Of a DNA stretch of 64,000 nt, positions 1-8,246 are shown piece after piece. The DNA is from Olsenella sp. SW781 (GTDB lineage: Bacteria; Actinomycetota; Coriobacteriia; Coriobacteriales; Atopobiaceae), in NCBI RefSeq assembly GCF_012027725.1, contig NZ_SJOU01000001.1:186001-250000 (forward strand), in the 5' to 3' direction. Every line of letters starts with the position of its first letter. Position 1 is the first letter of the stretch. A program made the position numbers and the translations under genes. Below the pieces are notes generated by a model. That model worked only from the letters and a program-made list of their open reading frames with translations. It had not been told where the DNA came from and ran no database searches.

Positions 1-16
1 CCTCGAAGATGGTCAC
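1..16 (-). CDS. Possible first codons of the next operon gene (partial)
   Basis: A GTG at 16-14 overlaps the TGA of cdsA as GTGA, the same coupling used at several junctions in this window. Only five codons are visible (V/M-T-I-F-E). In many bacteria dxr or the rseP protease gene follows cdsA, so a non-mevalonate or membrane-protease gene is expected, but the sequence here is too short to tell. Confidence 0.3.
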
Positions 17-957
17 AGGATGCCTCCAAAGAGCAGAAGGAAGAACGCCGCCATGCTGCCGAAGAGCATGGAGTCGGACCGGTCGAGCAGGCCGCCGTGC
101 CCGGGCAGGACGTTGCCGGAGTCCTTGACCCCGACGCCGCGCTTCAGGCGCGACTCGAAGAGGTCCCCGATGACGCCCGCGACGCCCACGACGAGCCCGC
201 ACAGGACGGCCATGGAGATGCTCATGTCGCCGACGACGAAGACGGCGAGCACCACCCAGACGATGACGGAGCCGACGATGCCGCCGAAGAAGCCCTCGAC
301 GCTCTTGCTCGGCGAGATGCGCGGCGCGAGCTTGTGGCGGCCGAGCGCGGACCCGACGAAGTAGGCGAAGGCGTCGTTGGCCCAGATGGAGAGCATGACG
401 GCGAGGGTGACGAGCGCGCCCGTCAGGCCGGGGTCGAACTTGCGGATCAGGACCACGCTCGAGAACGCGAGCGACGTGTAGAGGGGGCCGAAGGCGGTCA
501 CGGCGACGTCGGCGACGCTCGCCCGCGGCGTGAACACGTACCAGCACGCGCAGGCCATCAGCATGACGAAGATGACGAGCGCGCAGGCGAGAAGGCCCGA
601 GACGAGGGCCGCGGGCGGGAACAGGACGGCAGCCGCGAGGCCGATGACCTCGTTGGGCATCCTGCCCCCCATGCGGCAGATGCGGAAGAACTCCGAGCAG
701 CACAGCCACGCCTGCGCGACGACGAGCGCCGTGGTGGTGACCGGCCCGCAGAACAGGCACGCGAGGGTGACGACGGCGTAGATCGCCCCCGAGGTCGAGC
801 GCGTGAGGAGGCGCTCTGCCGAGCTGCGCGCCTTCTGCCCCGTGAGGTCGCCGGCGGCGCGGCGCTCCTCCTTGGAGGCGCGCCGGCCCTCGAGAAACGC
901 TATCTGTCGGTCGAGCCCTGACGCGCGCTCGTCGTCGGTGCGGCGGCTCTCGCTCAT
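13..957 (-). CDS. cdsA: Phosphatidate cytidylyltransferase
   Basis: This 314-residue polytopic membrane enzyme makes CDP-diacylglycerol from phosphatidate and CTP, the branch point of phospholipid synthesis. The C-terminal family signature is clear: SRLKRGVGVKDSGN, then LPGHGGLLDR, with the conserved K-D and H-G-G-x-x-D-R residues, about 20 residues before the end. Eight or so hydrophobic segments cover most of the protein. The first roughly 65 residues are hydrophilic and charged, longer than usual, and hold no recognised domain. The ATG at 957 was chosen because it overlaps the uppS stop as ATGA; the frame stays open far upstream only as a shadow of uppS and frr. It is translationally coupled to uppS and belongs to the pyrH operon. 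Confidence 0.93.
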   Translation of the reverse strand: MSESRRTDDERASGLDRQIAFLEGRRASKEERRAAGDLTGQKARSSAERLLTRSTSGAIYAVVTLACLFCGPVTTTALVVAQAWLCCSEFFRICRMGGRMPNEVIGLAAAVLFPPAALVSGLLACALVIFVMLMACACWYVFTPRASVADVAVTAFGPLYTSLAFSSVVLIRKFDPGLTGALVTLAVMLSIWANDAFAYFVGSALGRHKLAPRISPSKSVEGFFGGIVGSVIVWVVLAVFVVGDMSISMAVLCGLVVGVAGVIGDLFESRLKRGVGVKDSGNVLPGHGGLLDRSDSMLFGSMAAFFLLLFGGIL

Positions 958-1739
958 GACGTCACGACCCCGCCGAAGCGCCGCGAGCGCGACTGGTACG
1001 AGACGACGGCCCGCAGGAAGTCCCAGCGGGAGAAGTCCGGCCAGAAGGTCGGCGTGACGTAGAACTCTGTGTAGGCGAGCTGCCAGAGCAGGTAGTTGGA
1101 GAGCCTGAGCTCGCCTGAGGTCCTGATGAGGAGGTCGGGGTCGGGGAGCCCCGCCGTGTAGAGACGGCTCGCCAGCGCGTCCTCGTCGACGTCGCTCGGG
1201 TCGAGGGAGCCGGCGGCGACCTCCTGCGCGATCTGGCGCGCCGCGCGCGCGATCTCCGCGCGGGAGCCGTAGTTGACCGCGAGGGCGAAGGTCATGCCGG
1301 TGTGGTCGGCCGTCTCGTCGAGGCCGCGCTGGAACACCTGCCGGGTCTTCTCCGGAAGCGCGTCGAGGTCGCCGAGGAACCTGAGGCGCACGTTCTCCTG
1401 GTGGAAGAGCGGGAGCTCGTTCACGAGCGTCGTGGCGAAGAGGTGCATGAGGAGGTCGACCTCGCGCTGGGGCCGCCTCCAGTTCTCCGTGGAGAAGGCG
1501 TAGACGGAGAGCGCGTCCAGACCGAGCCTCACGCTCGTGGTCACCGCCTCGCGCAGGGCGTCGACGCCCGCCACGTGGCCGCGCGAGCGATCGAGCCCGC
1601 GGGCCTGCGCCCAGCGGCCGTTGCCGTCCATGATGATCGAGACGTGGCTCGGGACGCGATCGAGGTCGACGTCCGCAAGGCAGATGTCGGCGGGGGCGGC
1701 GGCGTAGTACTCCCTCAGCTTGGCTTCGTCGCGCTGCAT
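954..1739 (-). CDS. uppS: Isoprenyl transferase (undecaprenyl diphosphate synthase family)
   Basis: The 261-residue protein is a cis-prenyltransferase that condenses isopentenyl diphosphate onto an allylic primer to make the C55 (or similar) lipid carrier for peptidoglycan. MDGNGRWA at residues 37-44 holds the Mg-binding Asp; the later RTSGELRLSNYLLWQ block and the TEFYVTPTFWPDF stretch bind the diphosphates and the dimer partner. Length is normal for the family. It lies between frr, whose stop is directly adjacent, and cdsA, which it overlaps by four bases. Chain length of the product cannot be read from the sequence. Confidence 0.94.
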   Translation of the reverse strand: MQRDEAKLREYYAAAPADICLADVDLDRVPSHVSIIMDGNGRWAQARGLDRSRGHVAGVDALREAVTTSVRLGLDALSVYAFSTENWRRPQREVDLLMHLFATTLVNELPLFHQENVRLRFLGDLDALPEKTRQVFQRGLDETADHTGMTFALAVNYGSRAEIARAARQIAQEVAAGSLDPSDVDEDALASRLYTAGLPDPDLLIRTSGELRLSNYLLWQLAYTEFYVTPTFWPDFSRWDFLRAVVSYQSRSRRFGGVVTS

Positions 1740-2285
1740 CTAGATTTCCATGACCTCGGCGGTCTTGGCCTTCAGCAGCTCGTCGACCTTGGCGACGTAG
1801 GAGTCCGTGAGCTTCTGGACGGCCTTCTTCTCGCGGGACTGCTGGTCCTCGGGAAGCTCCTCGTCGCGCTCGATCTTGCCGTTGACGTCCCTGCGGACGT
1901 TGCGGATGGCGACGCGGCTCTCCTCGGCGAGCTGGCTGCACTCCTTGGCGAGCTCGCGACGGCGCTCCTCGGTCGGGCGCGGGAAGGGCAGGCGGATGCA
2001 GACGCCGTCGTTGGACGGCGTGATGCCGAGGTCGGAGCCCTCGATGGCCTTCTCGATGGAGCGAAGCGCGCTCTTGTCCCACGGCTCGACGACGAGCATG
2101 GAGGCCTCGGGGACCTTCACGGCCGCGAGCTGGGTGATCGGGGTGGGCTGGCCGTAGTAGTCGACCATGATGGGCGCGAGGATCTGGGCGTTCGCGCGCC
2201 CCGTGCGGACGCGGGCGAAGTTGGCCTTGAGGGTGTCGAGGCACTTGCCCATGTTCTTCTCGGCGCGGTCGGTGTACTGACTCAT
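1740..2285 (-). CDS. frr: Ribosome recycling factor
   Basis: Ribosome recycling factor splits post-termination ribosomes together with EF-G. The 181-residue product has the standard length and the conserved FARVRTGRANAQIL and DLGITPSNDG regions, and ends in the usual helical EEL-rich domain I. The start ATG at 2285 is preceded by AGGAGGA that overlaps the end of pyrH; the frame is open for 38 more codons upstream but those codons are the pyrH 3' end in another frame. The gene follows pyrH with two bases between stop and start, so the two are almost certainly cotranscribed. Confidence 0.96.
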   Translation of the reverse strand: MSQYTDRAEKNMGKCLDTLKANFARVRTGRANAQILAPIMVDYYGQPTPITQLAAVKVPEASMLVVEPWDKSALRSIEKAIEGSDLGITPSNDGVCIRLPFPRPTEERRRELAKECSQLAEESRVAIRNVRRDVNGKIERDEELPEDQQSREKKAVQKLTDSYVAKVDELLKAKTAEVMEI

Positions 2286-2287
2286 GA

Positions 2288-3010
2288 CTAGTCCTCCTCG
2301 ACGACGGTCGTTCCAACGCTCTCCCCGCTCACGGCGCTCATGAAGACGCCCGGGGACTTGATGTCGAACACCATGATGGGCATGTGGTTGTCGTGGCACA
2401 GCGCGGTGGCCGTGGCATCCATGACCTTGAGGTCGCGGTTGAGGACCTCGCGATACGTGACGGTGTCATAGCGGCGCGCGTCCGGGTTGGTGCGCGGGTC
2501 GGCGTCGTAGATGCCGTCCACGTTGGTGGCCTTCATGAGGACCTCGGCGCCCACCTCGCAGGCGCGCAGCGCGGCGGCGGTGTCGGTCGTGAAGTAGGGG
2601 TTGCCGGTCCCCGCGGCGTAGATGGTGATGCGCCCCTTCTCGAGGTGGCGGATCGCGCGGCGCCTGATGTAGGGCTCGGCGATCTGGCGCATCTCGATGG
2701 CGCTCATGACGCGGCAGTCCATGCCGTTGCGCTCGAAGCAGTCCTGGAGGGCGAGGGAGTTGATGACGGTGGCGAGCATGCCCATGTTGTCGCCCTGGGC
2801 GCGGTCCATGCCCGCGGCGGCGCCGGTGAGCCCGCGGAAGATGTTGCCGCCGCCCACGACGATGGCGACCTGCACGCCGGCCTCCCAGACGGGCTTGATC
2901 TCCTCGGCGAGGCGCTGCGGGACCGCGGCGTCGATGCCGAAGGACTGCTCCCCCATCAGGGCCTCGCCGGATAGCTTGAGCAGGACGCGGTGATACTTGA
3001 TGTCTGACAA
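2288..3010 (-). CDS. pyrH: Uridylate (UMP) kinase
   Basis: Hexameric UMP kinase of the amino-acid-kinase fold, making UDP from UMP and ATP for pyrimidine and wall-precursor supply. Key parts are [10 protein letters not shown] near the N-terminus (phosphate-binding K and GE), [22 protein letters not shown], and [13 protein letters not shown] (UMP/phosphate loop). The start chosen is a TTG at 3010-3008, giving MSDIKYHRV, because GGAGG sits five bases upstream; the more upstream GTG at 3022 would place this Shine-Dalgarno inside the coding region. The product is then 240 residues, normal for the family. It heads the pyrH-frr-uppS-cdsA operon. Confidence 0.95.
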   Translation of the reverse strand: MSDIKYHRVLLKLSGEALMGEQSFGIDAAVPQRLAEEIKPVWEAGVQVAIVVGGGNIFRGLTGAAAGMDRAQGDNMGMLATVINSLALQDCFERNGMDCRVMSAIEMRQIAEPYIRRRAIRHLEKGRITIYAAGTGNPYFTTDTAAALRACEVGAEVLMKATNVDGIYDADPRTNPDARRYDTVTYREVLNRDLKVMDATATALCHDNHMPIMVFDIKSPGVFMSAVSGESVGTTVVEED

Positions 3011-3065
3011 GCCAACCTCCACTCAGTCGTGCCGCGCGGGGGCGCGACGCCTTGTTCGAGACGAG

Positions 3066-3074
3066 ATTCTACCA
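3066..3074 (-). promoter_or_regulatory. Candidate extended -10 promoter for pyrH operon
   Basis: On the minus strand TGG-TAGAAT reads as an extended -10 element about 55 bases upstream of the pyrH TTG start and downstream of the tsf terminator. No good -35 hexamer is present 16-18 bases upstream, which fits an extended -10 promoter. Confidence 0.45.
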
Positions 3075-3128
3075 GAGACGCGCGGGGCGGTTCCGGATGC
3101 TCGGCGGACCGCCCCCGTATGCACACGA

Positions 3129-3161
3129 ACGGGGCCGGCGAGAAGAACTCGCCGGCCCCGT
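3129..3161 (-). terminator. Hairpin terminator after tsf
   Basis: A perfect 13-bp GC-rich stem (3129-3141 pairing with 3149-3161) with a 7-base loop lies 20 bases beyond the tsf stop. The following minus-strand bases are only weakly T-rich, so termination may be partial, but it separates rpsB-tsf from the pyrH operon. Confidence 0.6.
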
Positions 3162-3181
3162 CTGGCGTGAGAGGAAGCTCG

Positions 3182-4057
3182 CTACTCGGCGTCGCCGAAG
3201 GTGTAGCGGATGAAGCTCATGACCTCGACCTCGTCACCGAGGGACTTGCCGACGTTCTTGGCGAGCTGGCCGATGGTGACGGAGCCGTCCTTGACGAACT
3301 CCTGCTCGGTGAGGACGCTCTCCTTGAAGTACTTCTCGAGACGGCCCTGGGCCATCTTCTCCTGGATGGCCTCCGGCTTGCCGGACTCGGCGGCCTGGGC
3401 CTTGTAGATGGAGAGCTCGTGCTCGATCACGTCGGCGGGCACGTCGTCGCGGCGGGCGGCGACGGGCGCGGCGGCGGCGACCTGCATGGCGACGTCGTGC
3501 GCGAAGGTCTTGAACTCGTCGGCCTCGGCGGTCTCGGGCTTGCCGAGCTTGAAGGTCACGATGTCGGCGAGCTTGCCGCCGAGGTGGACGTAGCTGCCGA
3601 GGGCGCCGTCAGCGGCGGTGACGCGCTGGAAGCGGGCGATCTTCATGTTCTCGCCGATGACGTGGATCATCTCGGTGAGCTCGGCCTCGACGGTGGACTC
3701 GCCCATCGCGCACGCCTTGAGGGCCTCGACGTCGGCCGGGTCGTTCTCGGCGACGACCTTGGCGAGGTCGAGGGCGAAGCCGCAGAACTTGGGGTTGGTG
3801 CCCACGAAGTCGGTCTCGCAGGTGAGCTCGAGGATGGCGCCGAGCTTCTGGTCCTCGGAGACGTAGGTGGCGATGGTGCCCTCGTTGGTGTCGCGGCCGG
3901 CGCGCTTGACGGCCTTGGCGATACCCATGGTGCGGAGGATGTCAACGGCCTTGTCGATGTCGCCATCGGCCTCGACGAGGGCCTTCTTGCACTCCATCAT
4001 CGGGGAGTCGGTCATCTCGCGGAGCTGCTTGACGAGGGCGGCGGTAACCTGTGCCAT
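3182..4057 (-). CDS. tsf: Translation elongation factor Ts
   Basis: EF-Ts is the guanine-nucleotide exchange factor of EF-Tu. The N-terminal UBA-like domain shows LREMTDSPMMECKKALVEA (family form TGAGMMDCKKAL), followed by the core FVxxN-type region (CETDFVGTNPKF) and a second exchange subdomain to residue 291. RBS GAGGAG precedes the ATG at 4057. It is the second gene after rpsB, 30 bases downstream, the standard bacterial pair, with a hairpin terminator after it. Confidence 0.96.
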   Translation of the reverse strand: MAQVTAALVKQLREMTDSPMMECKKALVEADGDIDKAVDILRTMGIAKAVKRAGRDTNEGTIATYVSEDQKLGAILELTCETDFVGTNPKFCGFALDLAKVVAENDPADVEALKACAMGESTVEAELTEMIHVIGENMKIARFQRVTAADGALGSYVHLGGKLADIVTFKLGKPETAEADEFKTFAHDVAMQVAAAAPVAARRDDVPADVIEHELSIYKAQAAESGKPEAIQEKMAQGRLEKYFKESVLTEQEFVKDGSVTIGQLAKNVGKSLGDEVEVMSFIRYTFGDAE

Positions 4058-4087
4058 GGTGTTTCTCCTCTTCGTTCGTGAAGGTCG

Positions 4088-4846
4088 TTACTCAGCGGCG
4101 GGAGCCTCGGCGGCAGGGGCCTCCTCGGCTGCCGGGGCGGCCATCTCCTCGGCCGTGATCTGCTCCTTGCCGGAGCCGGCGAGGACGGCGTCGGCGGCGA
4201 GCTCGCACATGAGGGAGACGGAGCGGATGGCGTCGTCGTTGGCGGGGATGCCGTAGTCGACGACGTCGGGGTCGGAGTTGGTGTCGAGCAGGCTCACGAC
4301 GGGGATGTGGAGGCGGTTGGCCTCGCGGATCGCGATCTCCTCGCGCTTGGAGTCGACGACGAAGATGGCCTGCGGGAGGGCGAGCATGGTGCGGGCGCCG
4401 CCGAGGTTGGCCTGGAGCTTGCCGAGCTCCTTGGTCAGCACGGCCTGCTCCTTCTTGGGCAGGAGGCTCATGCGGCCGTCCTCGACCATGGCCTCGAGCT
4501 CCTCCATGCGCTGGATGCGGGAGCGGATGGTCACGAAGTTGGTGAGCATGCCGCCGAGCCAGCGCTGGTTGATGTAGGGCATGCCACAGCGCTCGGCCTG
4601 GGCGGCGATGGGCTCCTGGGCCTGCTTCTTGGTGCCCACGAAGAGCACGGTGCCGCCCTTGGAGGCGGTCTCCTTGAGGAAGGTGTAGGCCTTGTCGGCG
4701 CCGAGCATGGTCTGCTTGAGGTCGAGGATGTAGATGCCGTTGCGCTCGCCGAAGATGTAGGACTTCATCTTGGGGTTCCAGCGGCGGGTCTGGTGACCGT
4801 AGTGGCAGCCGGCGTCGAGCAGGGTCTGGATAGTGATCTTAGCCAT
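4088..4846 (-). CDS. rpsB: 30S ribosomal protein S2
   Basis: S2 is a late-assembling protein of the small-subunit body. The 252-residue product starts [25 protein letters not shown], carries the typical [13 protein letters not shown] and [12 protein letters not shown] motifs, and ends in an Ala/Glu/Pro-rich tail (from about residue 228) of the kind seen in actinobacterial S2. A strong AGGAGG lies 7 bases before the ATG. It is first in the rpsB-tsf transcript, read from a near-consensus promoter about 150 bases upstream, leaving a long 5' leader where autoregulation by S2 could act. Confidence 0.97.
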   Translation of the reverse strand: MAKITIQTLLDAGCHYGHQTRRWNPKMKSYIFGERNGIYILDLKQTMLGADKAYTFLKETASKGGTVLFVGTKKQAQEPIAAQAERCGMPYINQRWLGGMLTNFVTIRSRIQRMEELEAMVEDGRMSLLPKKEQAVLTKELGKLQANLGGARTMLALPQAIFVVDSKREEIAIREANRLHIPVVSLLDTNSDPDVVDYGIPANDDAIRSVSLMCELAADAVLAGSGKEQITAEEMAAPAAEEAPAAEAPAAE

Positions 4847-4997
4847 GATAACCTCCTGTGGTTGGTCCTCCGCGCGATGTCATCCCCGAGTCGCCACCCG
4901 GGACCTGGCTTGAGCCCCGGGCACCACGGCGGGCGGGTAGTCGCGCGTGCGTGATGGTACCGCGCCTGGCGCGGCATGTCGTGCGGACGCACAACGG
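4847..4997 (-). promoter_or_regulatory. Long 5' leader of rpsB
   Basis: The predicted transcript has about 150 untranslated bases before rpsB. It contains several GC-rich complementary stretches, for example CCCGG blocks near 4895-4920 that can pair. In several phyla S2 represses its own mRNA through such a leader. No known family structure was identified here, so the regulatory role is inference. Confidence 0.3.
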
Positions 4998-5003
4998 ACA
5001 GAA

Positions 5004-5032
5004 AGTATAGCGGGACGTCACGCCTTTGTCGA
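5004..5032 (-). promoter_or_regulatory. Vegetative promoter of rpsB-tsf
   Basis: Minus-strand TCGACA, 17-base spacer, TATACT: one mismatch from the -35 consensus and one from the -10 consensus, the expected strength for a ribosomal protein operon. Confidence 0.75.
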
Positions 5033-5070
5033 GCGCGACAGATGAAAATGCGCAGGCTCTTCCTGCCTCG

Positions 5071-5976
5071 CTACGAGCGCGGATGCGCGGCGCGGGCCGC
5101 CTCCCGGAGGCGCTCCACGGACAGGTGCGTGTAGACCTGCGTCGTGGAGAGGCTCTCGTGGCCCAGGAGCTCCTGGACGCTCCTGAGGTCAGCGCCCCCC
5201 GAGAGGAGCTCGGTGGCAAAGGTGTGGCGCATCGCGTGCGGCGAGAGCGCGGGGTCGAGCCCGGCGAGCGCCACGTGGCGGCCGAAGCAGTCGCGCATGG
5301 CCCCCGCCGACAGGGGGTTCCCCCGGGTGGAGAGGAAGAGGGCGTCGGTCGGCCGGCGCGAGCGGGCGGCGAGCTCCGGGCGGCCCTCCCCCACCCAGCG
5401 CTCCACCCAGCGCACCGCCTCGTCGTAGAGCGGCACGATCCGCTCCTTCGAGCCCTTGCCGAACAGGCGCGCCTGGCGTCCCGCGAGGTCGACGTCCGCC
5501 ACGGAGAGCCCGGCGGCCTCCGACACGCGGCAGCCGGTCGCATAGAGCGTCTCGAGGAGCGCGCGGTCGCGCAGGCCCTCGGTCGTGTCGACGTCGCAGG
5601 TCGCGAGAAGGGCGCGGACGTCCGCGTCGGACATCGTGCGGGGAAGGGGCCGGCCGGCCTTGGGGCTCGCGAGCGCCGCCGCTGCCGACGCGTCGCAGAC
5701 TCCCTCGCGCGCGAGCCAGCGATAGAAGCCGCGCAGCGCCGAGAGCCGCCGGTTGATCGTCCGCGGCGAGTAGCGGGCGCGGGAGAGCTCGGCGAGGTAC
5801 CCCCTCAGCTCGCGGTGCGTCACGCGCAGCGGGTCGACCCCCGCGCGGCGCGCCCACGACGCGAAGGAGGCGAGGTCGCACCCGTATGAGCGCACCGTGT
5901 TCGGGGAGAGGTTGCGGAAGCGGCCGAGGTGGTCGCAGAACCGCGCGACGAGCCCCTCGAGGTCGGGCTCGCTCAC
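5071..5976 (-). CDS. xerC: Tyrosine recombinase XerC/XerD
   Basis: Site-specific recombinase that resolves chromosome dimers at dif. The 301-residue protein has the SAM-like core-binding domain (about 1-90, with PNTVRSYGCDL and INRRLSALRGFYRWL) and a catalytic domain with the full R-K-H-R-H-Y set: R in ATGCRVSE, K in GKGSKERIVPL, HAMRHTFA, LGHESLSTTQ and the nucleophile Tyr in VYTHLS. The GTG start at 5976 overlaps the trmFO stop as GTGA, so the two are coupled. XerC rather than XerD is chosen from the neighbours (dprA, trmFO); the sequence alone does not decide it. There are no prophage genes nearby. Confidence 0.9.
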   Translation of the reverse strand: MSEPDLEGLVARFCDHLGRFRNLSPNTVRSYGCDLASFASWARRAGVDPLRVTHRELRGYLAELSRARYSPRTINRRLSALRGFYRWLAREGVCDASAAAALASPKAGRPLPRTMSDADVRALLATCDVDTTEGLRDRALLETLYATGCRVSEAAGLSVADVDLAGRQARLFGKGSKERIVPLYDEAVRWVERWVGEGRPELAARSRRPTDALFLSTRGNPLSAGAMRDCFGRHVALAGLDPALSPHAMRHTFATELLSGGADLRSVQELLGHESLSTTQVYTHLSVERLREAARAAHPRS

Positions 5977-7304
5977 GCTCCCCCGCCCCCGAAGAGGTCG
6001 TGGCGCGACCGCACGTAGGCCGCGAGGTCGGATCGCGCCCGCTCGGCGAGCGCCGCGCGGCGCTCGGCCTTCCTGCGCGGCGCGTCCGCAAGCGGCGGGA
6101 AGAGGCCGAAGTTCACGTGCATGGGCTGGTAGTCGACTGTGGAGGGGCTCGTCGCGTACGCGACGAGCGACCCGAGGGCGGAGGTGGCGGGAAGGGACGC
6201 CGGCGCCGCGCCCGAGAGCCCCGCGTACGTGTTGAGCGCCGCGAGAAGGCCCGAGGCGATGGCCTCGACGTACCCCTCGGTCCCGGTTATCTGCCCCGCG
6301 AGCCGACACCGCGTGCCCGGGATCGCGAAGGTGGCGTCGAGCGCGCGGGGCGCGTCGACGAAGGAGTTTCGATGCATGACCCCATAGCGCAGGAACTCGG
6401 CCGATCCGAGGCCGGGGATCATCCGGAACACGCGCCGCTGCTCGGGCCACGTGAGGTTGGTCTGGAAGCCGACGAGGTTGTAGGCGGCGCGCGCCTCGTT
6501 CTCCGCCCTGAGCTGGACCGCCGCCCAGGGCCGCCTGCCCGTGCGCGGGTCGGTGAGGCCCACCGGCTTGAGCGCGCCGAAGCGCAGCGAGTCGTGCCCG
6601 GTCCGGGCGACCTCCTCGACGGGCTGGCAGGCGCAGAAGAGGTCGGCCTGCTCGAAGTCGCGCGCGATGACGCGCCCGGCGGAGAGCAGGGCCTCCATGA
6701 AGGCGTCGTACTCGTCGCGGTCGAGCGGGCAGTTGAGGTAGTCGCCCCCGCCCGACTCGCCATAGCGGGACTGCGAGAAGACGACGTCGCGGTCGATGGA
6801 GTCGGCGTCGACGATGGGCGCCGCCGCATCGAAGAAGCTCATGCGCTCGCCTCCGACCGCCTTCGCGACGGCGTCGAAGAGCGCGTCGGAGCACAGGGGG
6901 CCCGCCGCGACGACGGACGGCCCCTCCGGGATGGACGTCACCTCCTCGCGGACGACCTCGACGAGCGGATGGCCCGCCACGAGCCGCGTCACCTCCGACG
7001 AGAAGGCCTCGCGGTCGACGGCGAGCGCCCCTCCTGCCGCCACCGAGCACGAGCGGGCGACGCGCAGCAGCTCGCAGCCCATCTGGTCGAGCTCCCACTT
7101 GAGAAGCCCCGCGGCGGTCTCCGGCTTGGTCGACTTGAGCGAGTTGGAGCACACGAGCTCGGCGAGGCTCGAGGTGCGGTGCGCCGGGGAGGGCCGGGAG
7201 GGACGCTGCTCGCAGAGCCTGACGCGCACGCCTCGGCGCGCGAGCTGCAGCGCGCACTCGCTCCCGGCGAGTCCCCCTCCGACGACCGTCACGATCTCCG
7301 ACAT
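5973..7304 (-). CDS. trmFO: Methylene-THF:tRNA (uracil-54-C5) methyltransferase TrmFO
   Basis: FAD- and folate-dependent enzyme that makes ribothymidine at position 54 of tRNA. The FAD-binding GGGLAGSE at residues 9-16 is followed by ELVCSNSLKS with a conserved Cys, and the later FCACQPVEEVARTG block carries the family's second cysteine region. Length (443) is normal. It lies in the order dprA-trmFO-xerC, common in Gram-positives, 17 bases after dprA's neighbour junction and coupled to xerC. Confidence 0.95.
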   Translation of the reverse strand: MSEIVTVVGGGLAGSECALQLARRGVRVRLCEQRPSRPSPAHRTSSLAELVCSNSLKSTKPETAAGLLKWELDQMGCELLRVARSCSVAAGGALAVDREAFSSEVTRLVAGHPLVEVVREEVTSIPEGPSVVAAGPLCSDALFDAVAKAVGGERMSFFDAAAPIVDADSIDRDVVFSQSRYGESGGGDYLNCPLDRDEYDAFMEALLSAGRVIARDFEQADLFCACQPVEEVARTGHDSLRFGALKPVGLTDPRTGRRPWAAVQLRAENEARAAYNLVGFQTNLTWPEQRRVFRMIPGLGSAEFLRYGVMHRNSFVDAPRALDATFAIPGTRCRLAGQITGTEGYVEAIASGLLAALNTYAGLSGAAPASLPATSALGSLVAYATSPSTVDYQPMHVNFGLFPPLADAPRRKAERRAALAERARSDLAAYVRSRHDLFGGGGA

Positions 7305-7321
7305 GCCCGGCTCCCCTCAGT

Positions 7322-8236
7322 TCACGAGAAACGTTTCGAGATACCATTCTGCCCCATCAGGTAGGCGCGCGTGGGCGAGTATCTCCCGTCGGGCAGCCGC
7401 TCCACGATTCCTCTCGCCTCGAGGTCCGTCAGCGTCCTCAGCAGCGTCAGGACGTCCTCGCCGAGGCGCGCCGCGAGCTCGTCCGGCCTCGAGGGGGAGG
7501 CGAGCAGGGCGGCCGCGACCGGCCCGCCCGGGCGCTCGGGCGCCGGGCCCGCCATGGGGGCGGAGCCGAAGTCGAGCGAGAGGGCGATCTCGAGCGACCG
7601 CTCGTCGGGGATAATCCTCGCCCCCTCGGCTGCCAGGCGGTTGGTCCCCGACGAGGCGGGAGAGAAGATCGAGCCGGGTATGGCATAGACCGCCCTGCCG
7701 AGCTCGACTGCGGCCTCGGCGGTCGACATCGTGCCCGACCGGAGCCCCGCCTCCGTCACGACGAGCACGTGGGAGAGCGCGGCGATGACGGCGTTTCTCT
7801 TCGGGAACGCCCATCTCCTCGGACCCGCGCCCCAGCGCTCGAGCGAGACCACCGCCCCGCCCGACGAGAGCGTCGCCTCGAAGACGTCCCGGGACGAGCT
7901 TGGGTAGACGACGTCCGCCCCGCAGCCCGACACGATGACGGAGCGGCCTCCTGCCGCGACGGCCGCGAGGCCCGCGGCGCGGTCGCACCCCATGGCCCCT
8001 CCCGAGACGACGGTGACCCCGTTTCGAGCCGCGACGCGGGCCGCCATCTCCGCCACCGCGAGCCCGTAGGGCGTCGCGCGGCGGGCGCCGATGACGGCGA
8101 GGCAGGGCCCGGCGAGCGCGCCGGGGTCGCCGAGGCCGCGCAGCTCCTCGGGCGGTCGCTCGAGCTCGAGGAGCGAGCGCGGATACGCCTCGTCGCCCAG
8201 GGCGACCTCCCAGCACGTCTGAGCGCACCCCTCCAT
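7322..8236 (-). CDS. dprA: DNA-processing protein DprA
   Basis: DprA binds incoming single-stranded DNA and loads RecA during transformation. The Rossmann-like core shows GARRATPYG, SGGAMGCDRAAG, GADVVYPSSS and FPKRNAVIAALS, the last being the DNA-binding FPxRN loop. A C-terminal winged-helix-like region spans about residues 235-300. The N-terminal SAM domain seen in some homologues is absent, so the 304-residue length is on the short side. It starts 10 bases after comM, giving a small competence-type pair. A competing open frame on the same strand, offset by one base, is only a shadow. Confidence 0.92.
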   Translation of the reverse strand: MEGCAQTCWEVALGDEAYPRSLLELERPPEELRGLGDPGALAGPCLAVIGARRATPYGLAVAEMAARVAARNGVTVVSGGAMGCDRAAGLAAVAAGGRSVIVSGCGADVVYPSSSRDVFEATLSSGGAVVSLERWGAGPRRWAFPKRNAVIAALSHVLVVTEAGLRSGTMSTAEAAVELGRAVYAIPGSIFSPASSGTNRLAAEGARIIPDERSLEIALSLDFGSAPMAGPAPERPGGPVAAALLASPSRPDELAARLGEDVLTLLRTLTDLEARGIVERLPDGRYSPTRAYLMGQNGISKRFS

Positions 8237-8246
8237 GGCAGCCCCC

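Noticed and set aside
5071-5976. XerC gene as an integrase marking a prophage or island
   Set aside because: It is coupled to trmFO, has housekeeping neighbours and the canonical Xer length, and no phage genes or attachment repeats are nearby.
7317-8228. Second long open frame over dprA on the same strand
   Set aside because: Composition is Arg/Gly/Ala shadow type, while the frame 7322-8236 shows the DprA motifs throughout, so there is no frameshift.
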